DNA of 42,330 nucleotides from assembly GCA_963205105.1 (NCBI GenBank), contig CAUJJW010000033.1, forward strand, positions 1-42,330, given 5' to 3'. Under the pieces are notes generated by a model. That model did not search any database, had not been told where the DNA came from, and worked only from the letters and a program-made list of their open reading frames with translations. A program made the translations under genes and the position numbers. Each line of letters opens with the position of its first letter. The stretch's first letter is position 1. This DNA comes from Verrucomicrobiota bacterium (GTDB lineage: Bacteria; Verrucomicrobiota; Verrucomicrobiia; Limisphaerales; CAIMTB01). Shown in pieces: positions 1 through 7,878 of this stretch.

Positions 1-636
1 GTAGCGCCCTTCAAAAAAGATGATCCGCAACTCCCGGGTCGTGTCGTTGAAGGTCAGTTCGGCCCGGGGCGCGCGAGCGTCCAGGGTCTTGCGGCCATCG
101 CGCATCTGAAAAAACAGGACATCTTGGATGTCCTTGCCCTCGATGCGATCGGCATAGATGACGAAATTTTGGAACTCGGTCACGAACCGCCCGGCGGGAA
201 TGAGGGACTGGGCCTTTTGACGGGCCATCTCCTTAAAGAGCCCCTTGTAGGCCACCCGGCAGCGTGGGGCGAGTTCGAGGTTGATCCAGGCGCAGACCCC
301 GCAGAGCGCGAGGCTGAGGACGACCACGGGAAGGGCCAAAGCCATCAGGCTGATCCCGTTGGCCCGGGCCGCGGTCAGTTCCTGGTCGGCACTGAGCCGC
401 CCGAACACCAGAAGCGCGGCGGTCAAGGCGCCCATCGGAAGGGCAAAGGAGATGATGAAGGGGAGCAACAATCCGATGCCCCGGACCACGAGGCCCATCG
501 TGGCCTGTCCCGACATCAGCAGCGTCAGGATTTCCTTGAGCAGGTTTCCGAGCAGCAACAACCCCGTGCAGACCCCCACCGCGACCACAATGGTGGCGAG
601 GGATTCCTTGAGGATGTAGCGGTGCAGCGTGCGCAT
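1..636 (-). CDS. LptF/LptG-family permease (YjgP/YjgQ), 5' part only
   Basis: Inner-membrane component of the lipopolysaccharide export ABC transporter (LptB2FG). The visible 212 residues start with MRTLHRYILKESLATIVVAV, the usual opening of this family (short cytoplasmic helix, then the first membrane helix). Further hydrophobic helices lie near residues 14-34, 54-80 and 98-122. The conserved stretch with FGRLSADQELTAARANGIS matches the cytoplasmic coupling-helix region of LptF/G. After residue ~130 the periplasmic beta-jellyroll begins (NFVIYADRIEGKDIQDVLFF). The frame runs off the left edge, so the C-terminal half is missing. I chose ATG at 636, with GGAGG two bases upstream; an in-frame ATG at 705 is possible but adds a non-family N-terminus. 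LptF and LptG cannot be told apart from this piece. The gene is divergent from the TPR gene at 777. Confidence 0.87.
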   Translation of the reverse strand, partial: MRTLHRYILKESLATIVVAVGVCTGLLLLGNLLKEILTLLMSGQATMGLVVRGIGLLLPFIISFALPMGALTAALLVFGRLSADQELTAARANGISLMALALPVVVLSLALCGVCAWINLELAPRCRVAYKGLFKEMARQKAQSLIPAGRFVTEFQNFVIYADRIEGKDIQDVLFFQMRDGRKTLDARAPRAELTFNDTTRELRIIFFEGRY

Positions 637-736
637 GGCCTCCGAGCCGGCGGAGAAGCGCAAGTGTCGGAGCCGCGCCAAGCCGCCCGCAAGGCAAATG
701 ACCATCGCCGCGAGGATGCCCGGCTGAACCTCCCCA

Positions 737-765
737 TTGCCGAGCCCGGTCCGGCGCGCTAAACC
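737..765 (+). promoter_or_regulatory. candidate promoter for the TPR gene
   Basis: TTGCCG (737-742), a 17-base spacer, then TAAACC (760-765). The predicted start of transcription falls only a few bases before the ATG at 777. It is a pattern match only and the -10 box is imperfect. Confidence 0.25.
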
Positions 766-776
766 CGGGGAAGCGA

Positions 777-1274
777 ATGCGCGAACTCGAACTGCCCGAC
801 ATCCACTTTCTGTCCGCCGCCATGGGGTGGATCGAACTGGGACTTCCGCAAGAAGCCTATGCGGAATTGGCTCGTCTCAGCCCAGCTGCCCGCAGCCACC
901 CCGACGTTCTCAGCGTCGAATGGAACCTCTGCGAACATGAAAGCCGCTGGCAGGACGCCTACGAGGTGGCCTCGCGCATTGTGGAAATCGACCGGGATCG
1001 GTCCACCGGATGGATCAACCGTTCCTACGCCTTGCACGCCCTCCGACGCACCGAGGAAGCCAGCGCTGCCCTGATTCCAGCCGTGGCGCTCTTCCCGTCC
1101 AACGGAGTCATCCCCTACAATCTGGCCTGTTACGCCTGCCAGCTGAACCGGCTGCCTGAAGCCCGCCAGTGGCTGCGCAAGGCCATGGCCCTGGAGGGTC
1201 GCGACACCATCCTGCTGCGCGCGCGCACCGACGAAGACCTCGAACCCATGCTCGCCGAGCTGGAGATCCTGTAA
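777..1274 (+). CDS. tetratricopeptide-repeat protein
   Basis: A 165-residue soluble protein made of helical repeats with the TPR consensus. Examples are GWIELGLPQEAYAELARLSP (residues ~16-35), then helices near 52-68 (W..A.EVASRIVEIDRD), 70-97 and 105-135 (YNLACYACQLNRLPEARQWL). Three to four degenerate TPR units are visible. There is no signal peptide or enzyme motif. TPR proteins usually bind partner proteins; no partner can be named here. The start at 777 follows GGGGAAG at a plausible ribosome-binding distance. It is divergent from the LptF/G-like gene and 75 bases before a secreted-protein gene on the same strand, which has its own promoter-like sequence. Confidence 0.82.
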   Translation: MRELELPDIHFLSAAMGWIELGLPQEAYAELARLSPAARSHPDVLSVEWNLCEHESRWQDAYEVASRIVEIDRDRSTGWINRSYALHALRRTEEASAALIPAVALFPSNGVIPYNLACYACQLNRLPEARQWLRKAMALEGRDTILLRARTDEDLEPMLAELEIL

Positions 1275-1317
1275 AACCGTTTGTGGGTTCCCAAACCCCC
1301 TGCATCCTAATGGCCCA

Positions 1318-1345
1318 TTGGAGCCCAAGATCGGCTCCGTAGATT
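1318..1345 (+). promoter_or_regulatory. candidate promoter just before the double-repeat protein
   Basis: TTGGAG (1318-1323), a 16-base spacer, then TAGATT (1340-1345), only four bases before the ATG at 1350. If real, the transcript would be leaderless or nearly so. Confidence 0.25.
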
Positions 1346-1349
1346 GCTC

Positions 1350-2909
1350 ATGATGAAGCCCCTCCTCCCTCAACCCGCGTCGCCTGTTTCCCCCCTGTTC
1401 CGGCGCTGCCATCGTTTCCAGCTCTGGCTCGCGACCGCTTTGGCCATCGTCACTGCCTGTTCCGCGCAAGCTGCCGAGTCTCTCCGCGTGCCCAACGCCA
1501 GTTTCGAGGCCCCTTCCACGGTGTTTGCCGATCCCCGAATCGATGCCTGGCAGAAATCTCCCAAGCCCGAGTGGTATGACGAATCGGGAGGGTTTCCCTG
1601 GGACCAGTTGATCGGGGTCTTCCTCAACACCCCACCCGACAAACCGGACCATATCGCCAATGTCGAAGGAGCCCAGGCTGCCTTCCTGTTTGCCGTGCCG
1701 CAGGCCGCTCTCCACCAGGATCACCTCTCCCCGCCCGAGGGCACCTTGGATGTCGCGTTCGAACCGGGTCATTCGTATCGCCTGACCGTTGGCGTGGTGG
1801 GCGGAGGCGGAGGTATGAAGCCCGGAGTTACCCTCGAACTGGCGTTGTACTACCGCGACGCCGCGGGCCTGCCGGTGACCGTCGCCTCCACCACCGTCAC
1901 CCACGACACCTCGCTGTTCCCCAACACCAGCCGGTTCGTCGACTTTTCGGTCGTGGTGCATACGGTTCGACGTTCCGACGCCTGGGCCGGCAAACCCCTC
2001 GGCATCCGGATCGCCTCCACCGTCACTCCCGAGCTCGCCGGGGGCTACTGGGACGTCGATGCCGTCCGCCTGACGCGGGAGATCGTCGTCCCGAATGGCT
2101 CGTTTGAACTGCCTTCGACTGTCTTCGCCGACCCGCGCGTGGATTCGTGGCAAAAATCTCCCAAACCCGACTGGTACGATGAGAGCGGCGGCTTCACCTG
2201 GGACCAGTTGATCGGTGTCTTCCTGAACACGGCTCCGGACGCCGCCGATCACATCCAGAATCTGGACGGAAAACAGGCGGTGTTCCTCTTCGCGGTCCCG
2301 CAGGCGGAGCTGTTTCAGGATGCGGAATCCACCGCCACCCGCGAATTCGACGTGCCGTTTGCCATCGGTCGGTCCTATCAGCTGACGGCGGGAATTCTGG
2401 GCGGCGGCGGCGGCATGAAGCCCGGCGTGACACTCGGCATGAGCCTGTACTATCGCGATGCCGCCGGACAACGCGTGACTGTCGCCTCGACCACGATCAC
2501 CCATTCCCCCGAGTTGTTCCCAACGAACCAGCGGGTCGTGGACTTTTCCGTCCAAACCGCTCTGGTGAACGCTTCGGCGGCCTGGGCTGGGAAGAACATC
2601 GGCATCGCCTTCACCTCCACCGTCCAGCCCGATCTGGCGGGTGGTTATTGGGACATTGAAAACGTCCGTTTGACGGAAACACCGGGGGTTTTCCTGCGAA
2701 ACGCCGCATGGAACTCCGGCACCTTCTCCGTTGAGCTGGTGAGCCCGCCCCAAAGCCGCCTCGAAGTCATCGCGGCGCCGGCACTGAATCTGCCGGTCAC
2801 CGCCTGGTCCAGCCTTGGCATCGTCACCAACACGACAGGCACCCTGCTTTGGACAGATCCCTCCCCTGGATCAGGTCCGCGTTTCTATTCCGTTCGGCAG
2901 CTGCCGTAA
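1350..2909 (+). CDS. secreted protein with two tandem 200-residue repeats
   Basis: An exported protein of 519 residues if ATG 1350 is used; TTG at 1344 and ATG at 1353 are alternatives. A signal peptide (FQLWLATALAIVTACSAQAA) ends near residue 45. Two copies of a 200-residue domain follow in register (DNA 1488-2087 and 2088-2687). Each opens VPN.SFE.PSTVFADPR, then WQKSPKP.WYDESGGF and WDQLIGVFLNT, and carries a GGGGGMKPGVTL loop and a closing GGYWD. The last ~65 residues form a separate C-terminal module ending GPRFYSVRQLP, which also closes three other secreted proteins in this window. The repeat resembles a jelly-roll or carbohydrate-binding beta-sandwich by its alternating hydrophobic strands, but I do not recognise a named family. 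The gene is monocistronic by context and converges with the operon ending at 2954. Confidence 0.83.
   Translation: MMKPLLPQPASPVSPLFRRCHRFQLWLATALAIVTACSAQAAESLRVPNASFEAPSTVFADPRIDAWQKSPKPEWYDESGGFPWDQLIGVFLNTPPDKPDHIANVEGAQAAFLFAVPQAALHQDHLSPPEGTLDVAFEPGHSYRLTVGVVGGGGGMKPGVTLELALYYRDAAGLPVTVASTTVTHDTSLFPNTSRFVDFSVVVHTVRRSDAWAGKPLGIRIASTVTPELAGGYWDVDAVRLTREIVVPNGSFELPSTVFADPRVDSWQKSPKPDWYDESGGFTWDQLIGVFLNTAPDAADHIQNLDGKQAVFLFAVPQAELFQDAESTATREFDVPFAIGRSYQLTAGILGGGGGMKPGVTLGMSLYYRDAAGQRVTVASTTITHSPELFPTNQRVVDFSVQTALVNASAAWAGKNIGIAFTSTVQPDLAGGYWDIENVRLTETPGVFLRNAAWNSGTFSVELVSPPQSRLEVIAAPALNLPVTAWSSLGIVTNTTGTLLWTDPSPGSGPRFYSVRQLP
1488..2687 (+). repeat. tandem in-frame duplication, 2 x 600 bp
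   Basis: Two adjacent units of exactly 600 bp (1488-2087 and 2088-2687) code for the two homologous domains of the secreted protein. DNA identity is still high in places: both copies contain CTGGGACCAGTTGATCGG. Most differences elsewhere sit at third codon positions, so this is a fairly old duplication kept under protein-level constraint. Confidence 0.88.
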
Positions 2910-2929
2910 CCGACGGTTGCTGCAGATCC

Positions 2930-2946
2930 CCGAAGCCCGGGTTCGG
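2930..2946. terminator. possible hairpin between convergent genes
   Basis: A 17-base near-perfect inverted repeat (CCGAA...TTCGG, with a CCCGGG core) lies in the 44-base gap between two convergent stop codons. There is no T tract on either side, so any termination would not be of the classical intrinsic type. Confidence 0.25.
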
Positions 2947-2953
2947 AACAACT

Positions 2954-3757
2954 TCAGCGCCTGACCCGGCGCCCCTGGGATCGGCTCCAACACCGCCAGC
3001 CCGCCAATGCGAGTGCCCCCATTCCGGCCGCAACCGACAGGGGAGCCGGCTCCGGAATGGACGGTCCGCCGGTCCCCGGATTGCCGTTCAGTTCGAGCCC
3101 CCAACTTTTCAGGGCGCCCGCTCCTCCACCGTTCAGGTCGGCAATCGACAAGGTCCACGTCCCTGAGGCTTCCTGGCCATTGAAGGAATCGAGAAGCGCG
3201 GTGCGCGGCGTCTGAACCAACACGTTGCCGCCGGACGAGGGGTTGCGCCCATCCGGGGCCCAGAGACCGGTGAGCGGTTGTTCGAAGGACGCATCCACCG
3301 GGGTCGCGTGCGATCCGAAGAGGGTCAGTCGATAGACATGCACGTCGCCATTCGAGGCCTGGTCATCCAGGGTGATGGACACGCCGTTGTCGGCATAACC
3401 GAACGGCGCGCTGAAATCGACGCCGCTTGAGGGGGTCCGGCGCCCAACCCGGTTGAGCAGGACCGCGTAGGCCCCGGTCTCCTCATGGGTGAGACTGACA
3501 AAGAAATCGCCATTGAACGCCGGCGCGCCACCCACACCCTCGATCGTCAGGGTGACGTTGACATCCGTGATCGAAGCAATTGCTGAACTGATCGCTCGGG
3601 AGTCCGTCACCGGCACAGCAGTACCATCTCCCGCTACCTGAGGCAGGGGCGATCCCGTGAACGAGTAAGTTTCGAGGATGGCAGCCGATGCCCCGACCGA
3701 CGCAAGGCAAAGGGTGGCGACAAACGACGGAAGGGTCAGTGGAACAATGGGGCGCAT
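2954..3757 (-). CDS. PEP-CTERM protein with a proprotein-convertase P-like domain
   Basis: A 267-residue exported protein, the last gene of the six-gene minus-strand operon. The signal peptide is residues ~1-25 (LPSFVATLCLASVGASA). The central ~190 residues match the P/homoB beta-sandwich seen after subtilisin-like proteases: NVTLTIEG near the front, DFFVSLTHEETGAYAVLLNRVG, then FNGQEASGTWTLSIADLNGG and GALKSWGLELNG at the end. The C-terminus has a PEP motif (SIPEPAPLS), a hydrophobic helix and a basic tail (RSQGRRVRR). This is the PEP-CTERM signal handled by exosortase, so the protein is probably anchored and then processed at the cell surface. No protease domain is attached. I chose the ATG at 3757; an upstream ATG at 3796 would put 13 residues before the signal peptide. 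Confidence 0.85.
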   Translation of the reverse strand: MRPIVPLTLPSFVATLCLASVGASAAILETYSFTGSPLPQVAGDGTAVPVTDSRAISSAIASITDVNVTLTIEGVGGAPAFNGDFFVSLTHEETGAYAVLLNRVGRRTPSSGVDFSAPFGYADNGVSITLDDQASNGDVHVYRLTLFGSHATPVDASFEQPLTGLWAPDGRNPSSGGNVLVQTPRTALLDSFNGQEASGTWTLSIADLNGGGAGALKSWGLELNGNPGTGGPSIPEPAPLSVAAGMGALALAGWRCWSRSQGRRVRR

Positions 3758-3820
3758 GAGGTGGATCCGGATGGAATTAAGTTCTGCTGCAAACACGAGA
3801 AAGGGAGGTTGACCTGCGCC

Positions 3821-6127
3821 TCACGGCCAGGCCGATCGATAGTAGCGTGCCGGGAATTGTGGTGCGTCCGCGTCGATGTATTCGAACCGACCCGCACTCG
3901 AGGCCGTCCGCGACGCCAGAAAACCCCAGGTGATGAGGTTGATGCTGGCCTCGACGCGGTAGGTGAATCCGGGCACACCGGCAAACAGGATCCGACGGCT
4001 CCCATCCGCTCGGGTCTCGATGCGGATGATGTTCTGGGAACTGGCCGCCGGGGCGAAGACATTCACCACCACCAGCGCGGACGCCATGCCCCCAAAACCG
4101 TCGCCGATGGTGTAGGTGAATTGATCCGACCGATCGTCTCCTTCCAACGGAACGTAATAGATCCACGGCCATTCCAGGACCACGGTGGCGCCGTTCAGGC
4201 TGGTGGGGCTGACCCCAATCACGCTGGGAAAATCCCCATCGGCGTCGCTGTCATTCAGCAGCAGCTTGATCGCCGAGATCTTGAACAGTTCGCCCGGAGT
4301 TCGGGTCGCCGAATCCACCACCGCCCTCGGAGCCCTGTTCAGGGTGGATGTGCCCGGGCCGGTGATCGGAACGGTGGCTCGGTCGAACACCCCCTGCCCG
4401 CCCACCGTCGCGACGTTTGTTTCACCCGGCGGCGGCAAAATCCGATAGGTGAACGCCCGAAGGGTCGCGTCGGTGAACGGTCCCCATTTCACCCGGCGCA
4501 GGACTGGATCAAATGTGCCGCCTTCGGAGGCCCCCAGGAAGGACCAGGATTCGGGGATCTCCTCCTCCACGGCATGGGCGGCAGTTACCGGCGACGGTCG
4601 GACATTCAGACGGACGCCCACCTCGGTGGCCGGGGTGTAACGAGCGGGAAAGACGCGGGTGACCCGCCCCGCTGGAGCTGTGGTGAGTTCATTGCCGCCC
4701 ACCAAGACCGTGACCCCGCCCACTTCGGCACGCCCTTCAAACCGGACCGGGCCAAGCGCGTCCAGGGGTGGCAAGACCCGGTAGGTGAGCGTTCGCGGTC
4801 CGGTGTCCGGTGTCAGGAGCGGCCCCCACTTCACCCGGCCCAACCGCGCATCAAAAAACCCTCCACCCTCCACACCGCCGGCAGGAACGGTCCATCCGAC
4901 GGGCAGTTGGTCCTCGAGGGACAACGCCACCGTTCCATCCCGAGACAACACCGACAGCGTCACGGTGAAGGCAACGCCTCCCTCGTGCTCGGGCGGAAGG
5001 GTCCGGGTGATTTCCGTCGATTCATGCACTCGAAAACGCCGCGCCAGCCCTTCGAAAGGGACGGAGTCGGTGTCAAAAACCGCCAGACCTCCCAGGTCCA
5101 CCTCGCCGTCACCATTCACGGGCGGAGTCAAGGTGCACTCCAGGTTTCGGACTGCTCCCGGTGCGTCCGTGAAAGGGCCCCACTTGAGTCGCCGATTCAC
5201 CAAATCCAGCACCCCGTCATGACTGATGGTGCCCACCGCCCATCCCGCAGGGACGCGTTGTTCGACCGACCAGGACCGAGTCACCGGAGAGGGTTTTACC
5301 CGCAGGGCACTCAAGAATGGCAACCCAGGTTCGTAGGTCGCAGGCGCCAGTGATTCGACCCGGTTGGGTTGGGGCGACAGCTCTGAATCTCCCGCAGCCA
5401 GAATCTCGGCTGCGTCCACCAAGGCACGCCCCGCGAACGTCGCCAGACCGGTCGAAGACGCCGGGGGCAAGGCCTGATACGTCAGCGTCCGAGCCACCGC
5501 GGGATCATCCAGAAAAGGCCCCCATTTCACCGCCCCATGGACGGGATCCCACTCGCCACTGTGGCTGGGCACACTCGCGGTCCATCCCGCGGGAAGGTGC
5601 TCCTCGACAGCATAGGCCTCGGCATCCGTCGACGGTGTGACCTCGAGGTTCACCACCACCCACTGTCCCGGCAGATAGTGGGCGGGAAGAATTCGGAACA
5701 GAGCGCCCGGGTACTTCGTCACCGCAGCCGGTCCAAAGACCGCCAGCGATTTCGAATCGAACTGCGCTTGTCCCTGGAAAGTGGCCGGAGCCGTGCCGCC
5801 CACGGGTGGGGTCGCCTCAAAACTCAGGGTTCTCGCCACAGCGACCGGGTCGAGAAATGGCCCCCATTTCACCCGGCCAAGAACTGCATCCAGCAGGCCG
5901 CCGTGGGTGATGGCCGCAACCGTCCACCCCGCAGGCACGGTCTCCTCGACGGCATAAACCCGATTCGTGGGATCTGGTTGGGCCGTGAGAGTCACCGTCA
6001 CGGGCGTTCCCGGACTGTAGTTGGCTGGAAGGCTGCGTTCGACCGATGCGGCTGACGCCACCAGCGAGACCAGCAGCGTCATTCCCGCGAGCCATCCTCC
6101 GATTCTTTGGCCCCCCTTGCGGAGCAT
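3821..6127 (-). CDS. exported protein with five KWGPF modules and a cadherin-like domain
   Basis: A 768-residue protein. The signal peptide is residues 1-27 (GGWLAGMTLLVSLVASAASV). Five tandem modules of ~114-118 residues follow (31-144, 145-258, 259-372, 373-490, 491-594). Each has the pattern LPA.Y.PG, then YAVEE.VPAGW, then a signature [RL][VL]KWGPF (KWGP at 87, 201, 315, 433, 547), RTLTY..LPP, and a closing F.G.A.FD. Residues ~598-690 look like a cadherin/Ig-like domain (LLLNDSDADGDFPSV, DQFTYTIGDGFGG). The final ~65 residues are the C-terminal module Y.VEAS..L..W...RYYR. The start at 6127 leaves a normal signal peptide; the frame is open to 6337 but that extension would overlap the preceding gene. 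One more copy of the module is in the next protein upstream in the operon. The function is unknown; the modules resemble extracellular adhesive or structural beta-domains. Confidence 0.8.
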   Translation of the reverse strand: MLRKGGQRIGGWLAGMTLLVSLVASAASVERSLPANYSPGTPVTVTLTAQPDPTNRVYAVEETVPAGWTVAAITHGGLLDAVLGRVKWGPFLDPVAVARTLSFEATPPVGGTAPATFQGQAQFDSKSLAVFGPAAVTKYPGALFRILPAHYLPGQWVVVNLEVTPSTDAEAYAVEEHLPAGWTASVPSHSGEWDPVHGAVKWGPFLDDPAVARTLTYQALPPASSTGLATFAGRALVDAAEILAAGDSELSPQPNRVESLAPATYEPGLPFLSALRVKPSPVTRSWSVEQRVPAGWAVGTISHDGVLDLVNRRLKWGPFTDAPGAVRNLECTLTPPVNGDGEVDLGGLAVFDTDSVPFEGLARRFRVHESTEITRTLPPEHEGGVAFTVTLSVLSRDGTVALSLEDQLPVGWTVPAGGVEGGGFFDARLGRVKWGPLLTPDTGPRTLTYRVLPPLDALGPVRFEGRAEVGGVTVLVGGNELTTAPAGRVTRVFPARYTPATEVGVRLNVRPSPVTAAHAVEEEIPESWSFLGASEGGTFDPVLRRVKWGPFTDATLRAFTYRILPPPGETNVATVGGQGVFDRATVPITGPGTSTLNRAPRAVVDSATRTPGELFKISAIKLLLNDSDADGDFPSVIGVSPTSLNGATVVLEWPWIYYVPLEGDDRSDQFTYTIGDGFGGMASALVVVNVFAPAASSQNIIRIETRADGSRRILFAGVPGFTYRVEASINLITWGFLASRTASSAGRFEYIDADAPQFPARYYRSAWP

Positions 6128-6260
6128 GGCCCGACGGAATGAATGCGGCTCGGGATCCTCACCACGATGGACGGAGTCCACGCCGCACCACCCCGCGTCG
6201 GGATGGCATGGATCGGCGTTTGGATGGTCTGCGCTCACACGCATCGCGTGCTGGGGTGGA

Positions 6261-7838
6261 TCAGGGGTTGGCGCGAACCCGGAAGAAACGGGCCTCACCG
6301 GTGTCCGGCACAACGAACTCAGCTCGTCCCGAGGCATCCGTGCTCACTTCCTGCAGGAAGGACCAGTCGGCCAGGTTCGAACTGGCTTCGATTCGGATCG
6401 AGGACGAAGCCGTGCCACGGAGCTCCAGCTGAACGCCGCCTGCCCCGGGCCGGGCAACGATGCCGGGAACCGCAGGAGCCTCAGTTCCCATGAAGCGAGC
6501 ATCGCCATCGATGTCGGTGCTGGAACCATCAAACGAGGCCACGCCCTCGAACGACGCGGCAACGTCGGTCATCGGCGTCAGCTCATAGGTCAGGGTCCTC
6601 GCCTGATCTCCATAGAAGGGCCCCCACTTGATCCGTTTCCGGCCGGCATCCACGCGTCCTTCGGCGCTCACGTACCGGATGAGCCAGCCCGCAGGCGGTA
6701 CCTCTTCTACGGCATAGGCGAGGTTCCCTCCCGGGGGAACCACCTGGACAACGACCTGGAAGGCGCGGCGAAGAATGAATTCAGCCGGCAATTCGCGGGT
6801 GGCCAATCCTCGCCGAAGCGGGGCGTGCAACCCGGCCCGGGCTGCGGGACCGGTCCCGGATGCCAGGTTCGCCCTCGCCGAGCGGCCGGACTCGGCCTCT
6901 TCGATCAGCTGCAAGCGCAGGGCATCGACTTCCGAGGTGGGGTCCGAAGCGTCGGCCGCAGCAGTTGCGGAATTGGCCCCGGTGCGGTTGGAGGCGAGCG
7001 CAGGACTGGAGGGCGACACCGGCGTGCTCACCCACCAGAGCGGCGCTGCAGTGGCGGGTTCGTTGTCGAAGGCGTAGTGCTCGCCGCTGACCCAGAGTGA
7101 ACTCGCGCGGGTCACATAATCCACCGGGATCACGACAGGCTCGGTTGGCCAAGTTTCCCCAAGCTTCCACGCCAGCGCGTATTCGGTCACTTCACGAATG
7201 TCGATGGCCCAGTTCGTCGGCGAACGATCCGCAGGATGCCAGCCGTCCGGTGTGGAGGGGTTGGTGCCGTCAAGGAACTCGCGCAGGTTGGGTCGCCCAT
7301 CGGAGTCGGTGTCGGAGGAAGGGTTGCCACCCGTGGTGGAACCGAAGTGCAGCAACTCGAAGGAGTCGCTCATGCCGTCCCCGTCTGAATCCACGTCGCC
7401 GAAGTTCAGGTTCACGAACTCGCCACGCCCCGCGATCACGTGGGATTGCGTGCCATGCAACACGGCGCCTTTGCGGACGGCCACCCAAACGGTGTCACCG
7501 ACGATGGAAGCTCCCTCATTCCGGAGGGGTGCCCCGGACTCCATGGGGGCGCGAAGGAGATACCGATCTCCGGCAGCGGCTTCCTGTCCCATCTGGTAGG
7601 TGACCAGGGCCGGGCCGTTCTCGGAACGGCGAAGTTCAACAGTGACGTTCGTTTCCGCCGCAGTGACAAAGGAGCCCTCAATGGCGATGGCTCCGTAAAA
7701 GACCGTATCCGGCTCCGGCACACCGGCGAGCGCAACAGGGAACAGCGTGCCGAGTCCGGTGGCGACGGACCAGGAGACCGCGGCGGCACGGGAGAGGACA
7801 CCGGTGAGGCCGTGGCGGAATGTGGGGGACAGGTTCAT
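6261..7838 (-). CDS. exported protein with a TSP3-like Ca-binding stretch and one KWGPF module
   Basis: A 525-residue protein in the same operon, 40 bases downstream of the giant gene. A signal peptide-like helix occupies residues ~10-39. A beta-rich domain runs to ~145. A calcium-binding stretch of thrombospondin-3/dockerin style lies at 148-194 (DVDSDGDGMSDSFELLHFG, then DTDSDGRPNLREFLDGTNP). A low-complexity Ala/Ser-rich linker covers ~270-345. A single KWGPF module lies at ~348-455 (YAVEEVPPAGW, KRIKWGPF at 402-408, ARTLTYEL). The C-terminal module covers ~465-525 (IRIEASSNLADWSFL...ARFFRVRANP). It looks like a companion of the five-module protein downstream. The start at 7838 has no Shine-Dalgarno sequence, like the other genes of this operon. 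No catalytic motif was seen. Confidence 0.82.
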   Translation of the reverse strand: MNLSPTFRHGLTGVLSRAAAVSWSVATGLGTLFPVALAGVPEPDTVFYGAIAIEGSFVTAAETNVTVELRRSENGPALVTYQMGQEAAAGDRYLLRAPMESGAPLRNEGASIVGDTVWVAVRKGAVLHGTQSHVIAGRGEFVNLNFGDVDSDGDGMSDSFELLHFGSTTGGNPSSDTDSDGRPNLREFLDGTNPSTPDGWHPADRSPTNWAIDIREVTEYALAWKLGETWPTEPVVIPVDYVTRASSLWVSGEHYAFDNEPATAAPLWWVSTPVSPSSPALASNRTGANSATAAADASDPTSEVDALRLQLIEEAESGRSARANLASGTGPAARAGLHAPLRRGLATRELPAEFILRRAFQVVVQVVPPGGNLAYAVEEVPPAGWLIRYVSAEGRVDAGRKRIKWGPFYGDQARTLTYELTPMTDVAASFEGVASFDGSSTDIDGDARFMGTEAPAVPGIVARPGAGGVQLELRGTASSSIRIEASSNLADWSFLQEVSTDASGRAEFVVPDTGEARFFRVRANP

Positions 7839-7878
7839 GGCTGGAGTCGGGCGTGGGCCTGGGAGAAGGTGAATCGGT

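Noticed and set aside
759..2753. 664-codon open frame on the minus strand
   Set aside because: It is antisense to the TPR gene and the double-repeat secreted protein, both of which have clear protein features. The translation has no recognisable domain and is rich in Gly/Arg/Asp, as expected from a GC-rich antisense frame.
3761..5353. 530-codon plus-strand frame
   Set aside because: It is antisense to the five-module KWGPF protein. Its apparent repeats are the mirror of the modules on the other strand.
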